Assembly: GCA_013151275.1 (NCBI GenBank)
Contig: JAADIP010000249.1
Span: 1 to 34,128, forward strand
Reading direction: 5' to 3'
DNA from: Calditrichota bacterium
GTDB lineage: Bacteria; Calditrichota; Calditrichia; Calditrichales; Calditrichaceae
DNA length: 34,128 bases
The notes under the pieces are model-generated. The model was given only the letters and a program-made list of their open reading frames with translations. It searched no databases and was not told the DNA's origin. Position numbers and translations under genes: made by a program. Positions 33,129 through 34,128 of the stretch are shown in pieces (the first letter of the stretch is position 1; each line of letters opens with the position of its first letter).

Positions 33129-34112
33129 ATGGGCAAACCAAAAGTCGCTTTTTACTGGTGCGCCGGTTGCGGGGGATGCGAAGAAGCCGTTGTCGATCTG
33201 GCTGAAAATATATTGGATGTAGTGGAAGCCGTTGATATCGTTTTTTGGCCTGTGGCGCTCGATTTTAAAAAGGAAGATGTGGAAAACATGGAAGAAGGAG
33301 AAATCGACGTATCCTTCATCAACGGCGCCGTCAGGCTGAGCGAACAGGAAGAAATGGCAAAATTACTGCGCGCCAAATCCAAATTAGTCATTGCTTTCGG
33401 AAGCTGCTCCCATCTGGGCGGCATCCCCGGTCTGGGTAATTTGTGGAATAAAGACACGATTTTTCAGCGGGCTTATCACGAGGTTCCTTCTCTTGAAAAA
33501 GACAACGGCGTTCATCCTGAAACCAAAATCAAGGTAAAAGAGGGAACGCTTGAGCTTCCCGAATTTTATCATACGGTCCGAACCCTGAATCAGGTTATCG
33601 AAACGGACTATTACCTTCCCGGTTGTCCTCCGACGCCCAAATTATTATTAAACGCGGTTCAGGCAATTCTGAAAGGAGAACTGCCGCCCAAAGGATCGGT
33701 TCTGGCGCCGGATAAAGCCCTTTGTGACGAATGCGGGCGCAACGAAACCAAACCGGAAAAATTGCTGCTCCAGGATATCAAACGTCCGCATGAAATCCAC
33801 ATCGATCCCGAAAAATGTTTATTGGCTCAGGGCGTTATCTGCATGGGTCCCGCAACCCGCTCGGGATGCGAAGCGTTGTGCGTTAACGGCAATATGCCCT
33901 GCACCGGATGTTTCGGACCGACAAGCAGAGTGCTTGATCAGGGAGCCAAGGCGTTGTCCGCCATCGCCTCGATTATCGATTACAACGAAGAGGAAGATAT
34001 CGAACAAATCATGGATAAAATTGTCGATCCGGTGGGATTGTTTTACCGTTACAGTCTTCCGGCTTCCATGTTAAAACGGAGAAATTTGGCGAATACGACT
34101 AAAAGTTCTTAA
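33129..34112 (+). CDS. mvhG: Mvh-type [NiFe] hydrogenase small subunit
   Basis: The 327-residue protein is the electron-transfer subunit of a group 3c (MvhG) or related cytoplasmic [NiFe] hydrogenase. The proximal-cluster motif YWCAGCGGCEEAVVDL, IAFGSCSHLGGIPGLGN and YYLPGCPPTPKLLLNAV provide the conserved small-subunit cysteines. Further cysteines in CDECGRNE, HIDPEKCLLAQGVICMGP and CEALCVNGNMPCTGCFGP hold the additional clusters. No Tat signal peptide is present, which agrees with a cytosolic enzyme. AGGGGAA precedes the ATG. It follows mvhD by 237 bp, including a MITE-like repeat and hairpin. The catalytic large subunit (mvhA) with its nickel-binding cysteines should lie beyond the window; only 16 bp remain. 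Confidence 0.93.
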   Translation: MGKPKVAFYWCAGCGGCEEAVVDLAENILDVVEAVDIVFWPVALDFKKEDVENMEEGEIDVSFINGAVRLSEQEEMAKLLRAKSKLVIAFGSCSHLGGIPGLGNLWNKDTIFQRAYHEVPSLEKDNGVHPETKIKVKEGTLELPEFYHTVRTLNQVIETDYYLPGCPPTPKLLLNAVQAILKGELPPKGSVLAPDKALCDECGRNETKPEKLLLQDIKRPHEIHIDPEKCLLAQGVICMGPATRSGCEALCVNGNMPCTGCFGPTSRVLDQGAKALSAIASIIDYNEEEDIEQIMDKIVDPVGLFYRYSLPASMLKRRNLANTTKSS

Positions 34113-34128
34113 TCAGCCGGAAACCGAA

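Overview
The window looks like a chromosome segment of a Calditrichota-type bacterium or a close relative in the FCB group. The evidence is two C-terminal domains of the type IX secretion sorting kind (NYPNPFNP-type motif followed by a conserved YNVRG…GVYFYR beta-sandwich), an anaerobe-type heterodisulfide reductase/[NiFe]-hydrogenase cluster, and moderate GC with AT-rich spacers. The taxon is an inference; no rRNA or tRNA gene is present to confirm it.

Region 1 (1-3340) is a decayed, AT-rich zone. It holds a fragment of a DNA polymerase III alpha-type OB-fold, the severed tail of a T9SS-secreted protein, a decayed copy and a better-preserved copy of an IS66-family tnpA (the latter followed by a disturbed tnpB and no tnpC), and one intact gene between the copies for a DUF4143 AAA ATPase. 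Region 2 (3343-5071) is a secreted endonuclease I-family nuclease whose sorting domain is frameshifted. Region 3 (5414-23738) is mostly housekeeping and carbohydrate, cell-wall or peptide turnover: DnaG primase, a DUF3467 protein, a secreted GH9 cellulase-like enzyme, a metallophosphoesterase, a zinc alcohol dehydrogenase, a YifB/ComM ATPase, two SDR epimerases, Tag glycosylase, a cyclase-family hydrolase, AnmK, a lipoprotein esterase, a long-chain acyl-CoA synthetase and a DPP4-like peptidase.

Region 4 (24089-34112) is the most coherent unit. A membrane histidine kinase with a cysteine-rich PAS domain and an NtrC-type response regulator sit directly upstream of hdrC-hdrB-hdrA-mvhD-mvhG. A near-perfect sigma-54 (-24/-12) promoter lies between the regulator and hdrC, with a palindrome about 116 bp upstream of the predicted start. 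HdrA carries an inserted GltD/NfnB-like NAD(P)H:flavin module. The simplest reading is a soluble, flavin-based electron-bifurcating complex joining H2, ferredoxin, NAD(P)H and a disulfide-type acceptor, switched on by the adjacent two-component system. The [NiFe] large subunit should follow just past the window edge.

Small palindromic repeats occur throughout: three appear to have entered coding sequences (dnaE remnant, tnpB, the nuclease), one 122-bp MITE-like element separates mvhD from mvhG, and a dense set of short tandem repeats lies upstream of the alcohol dehydrogenase.
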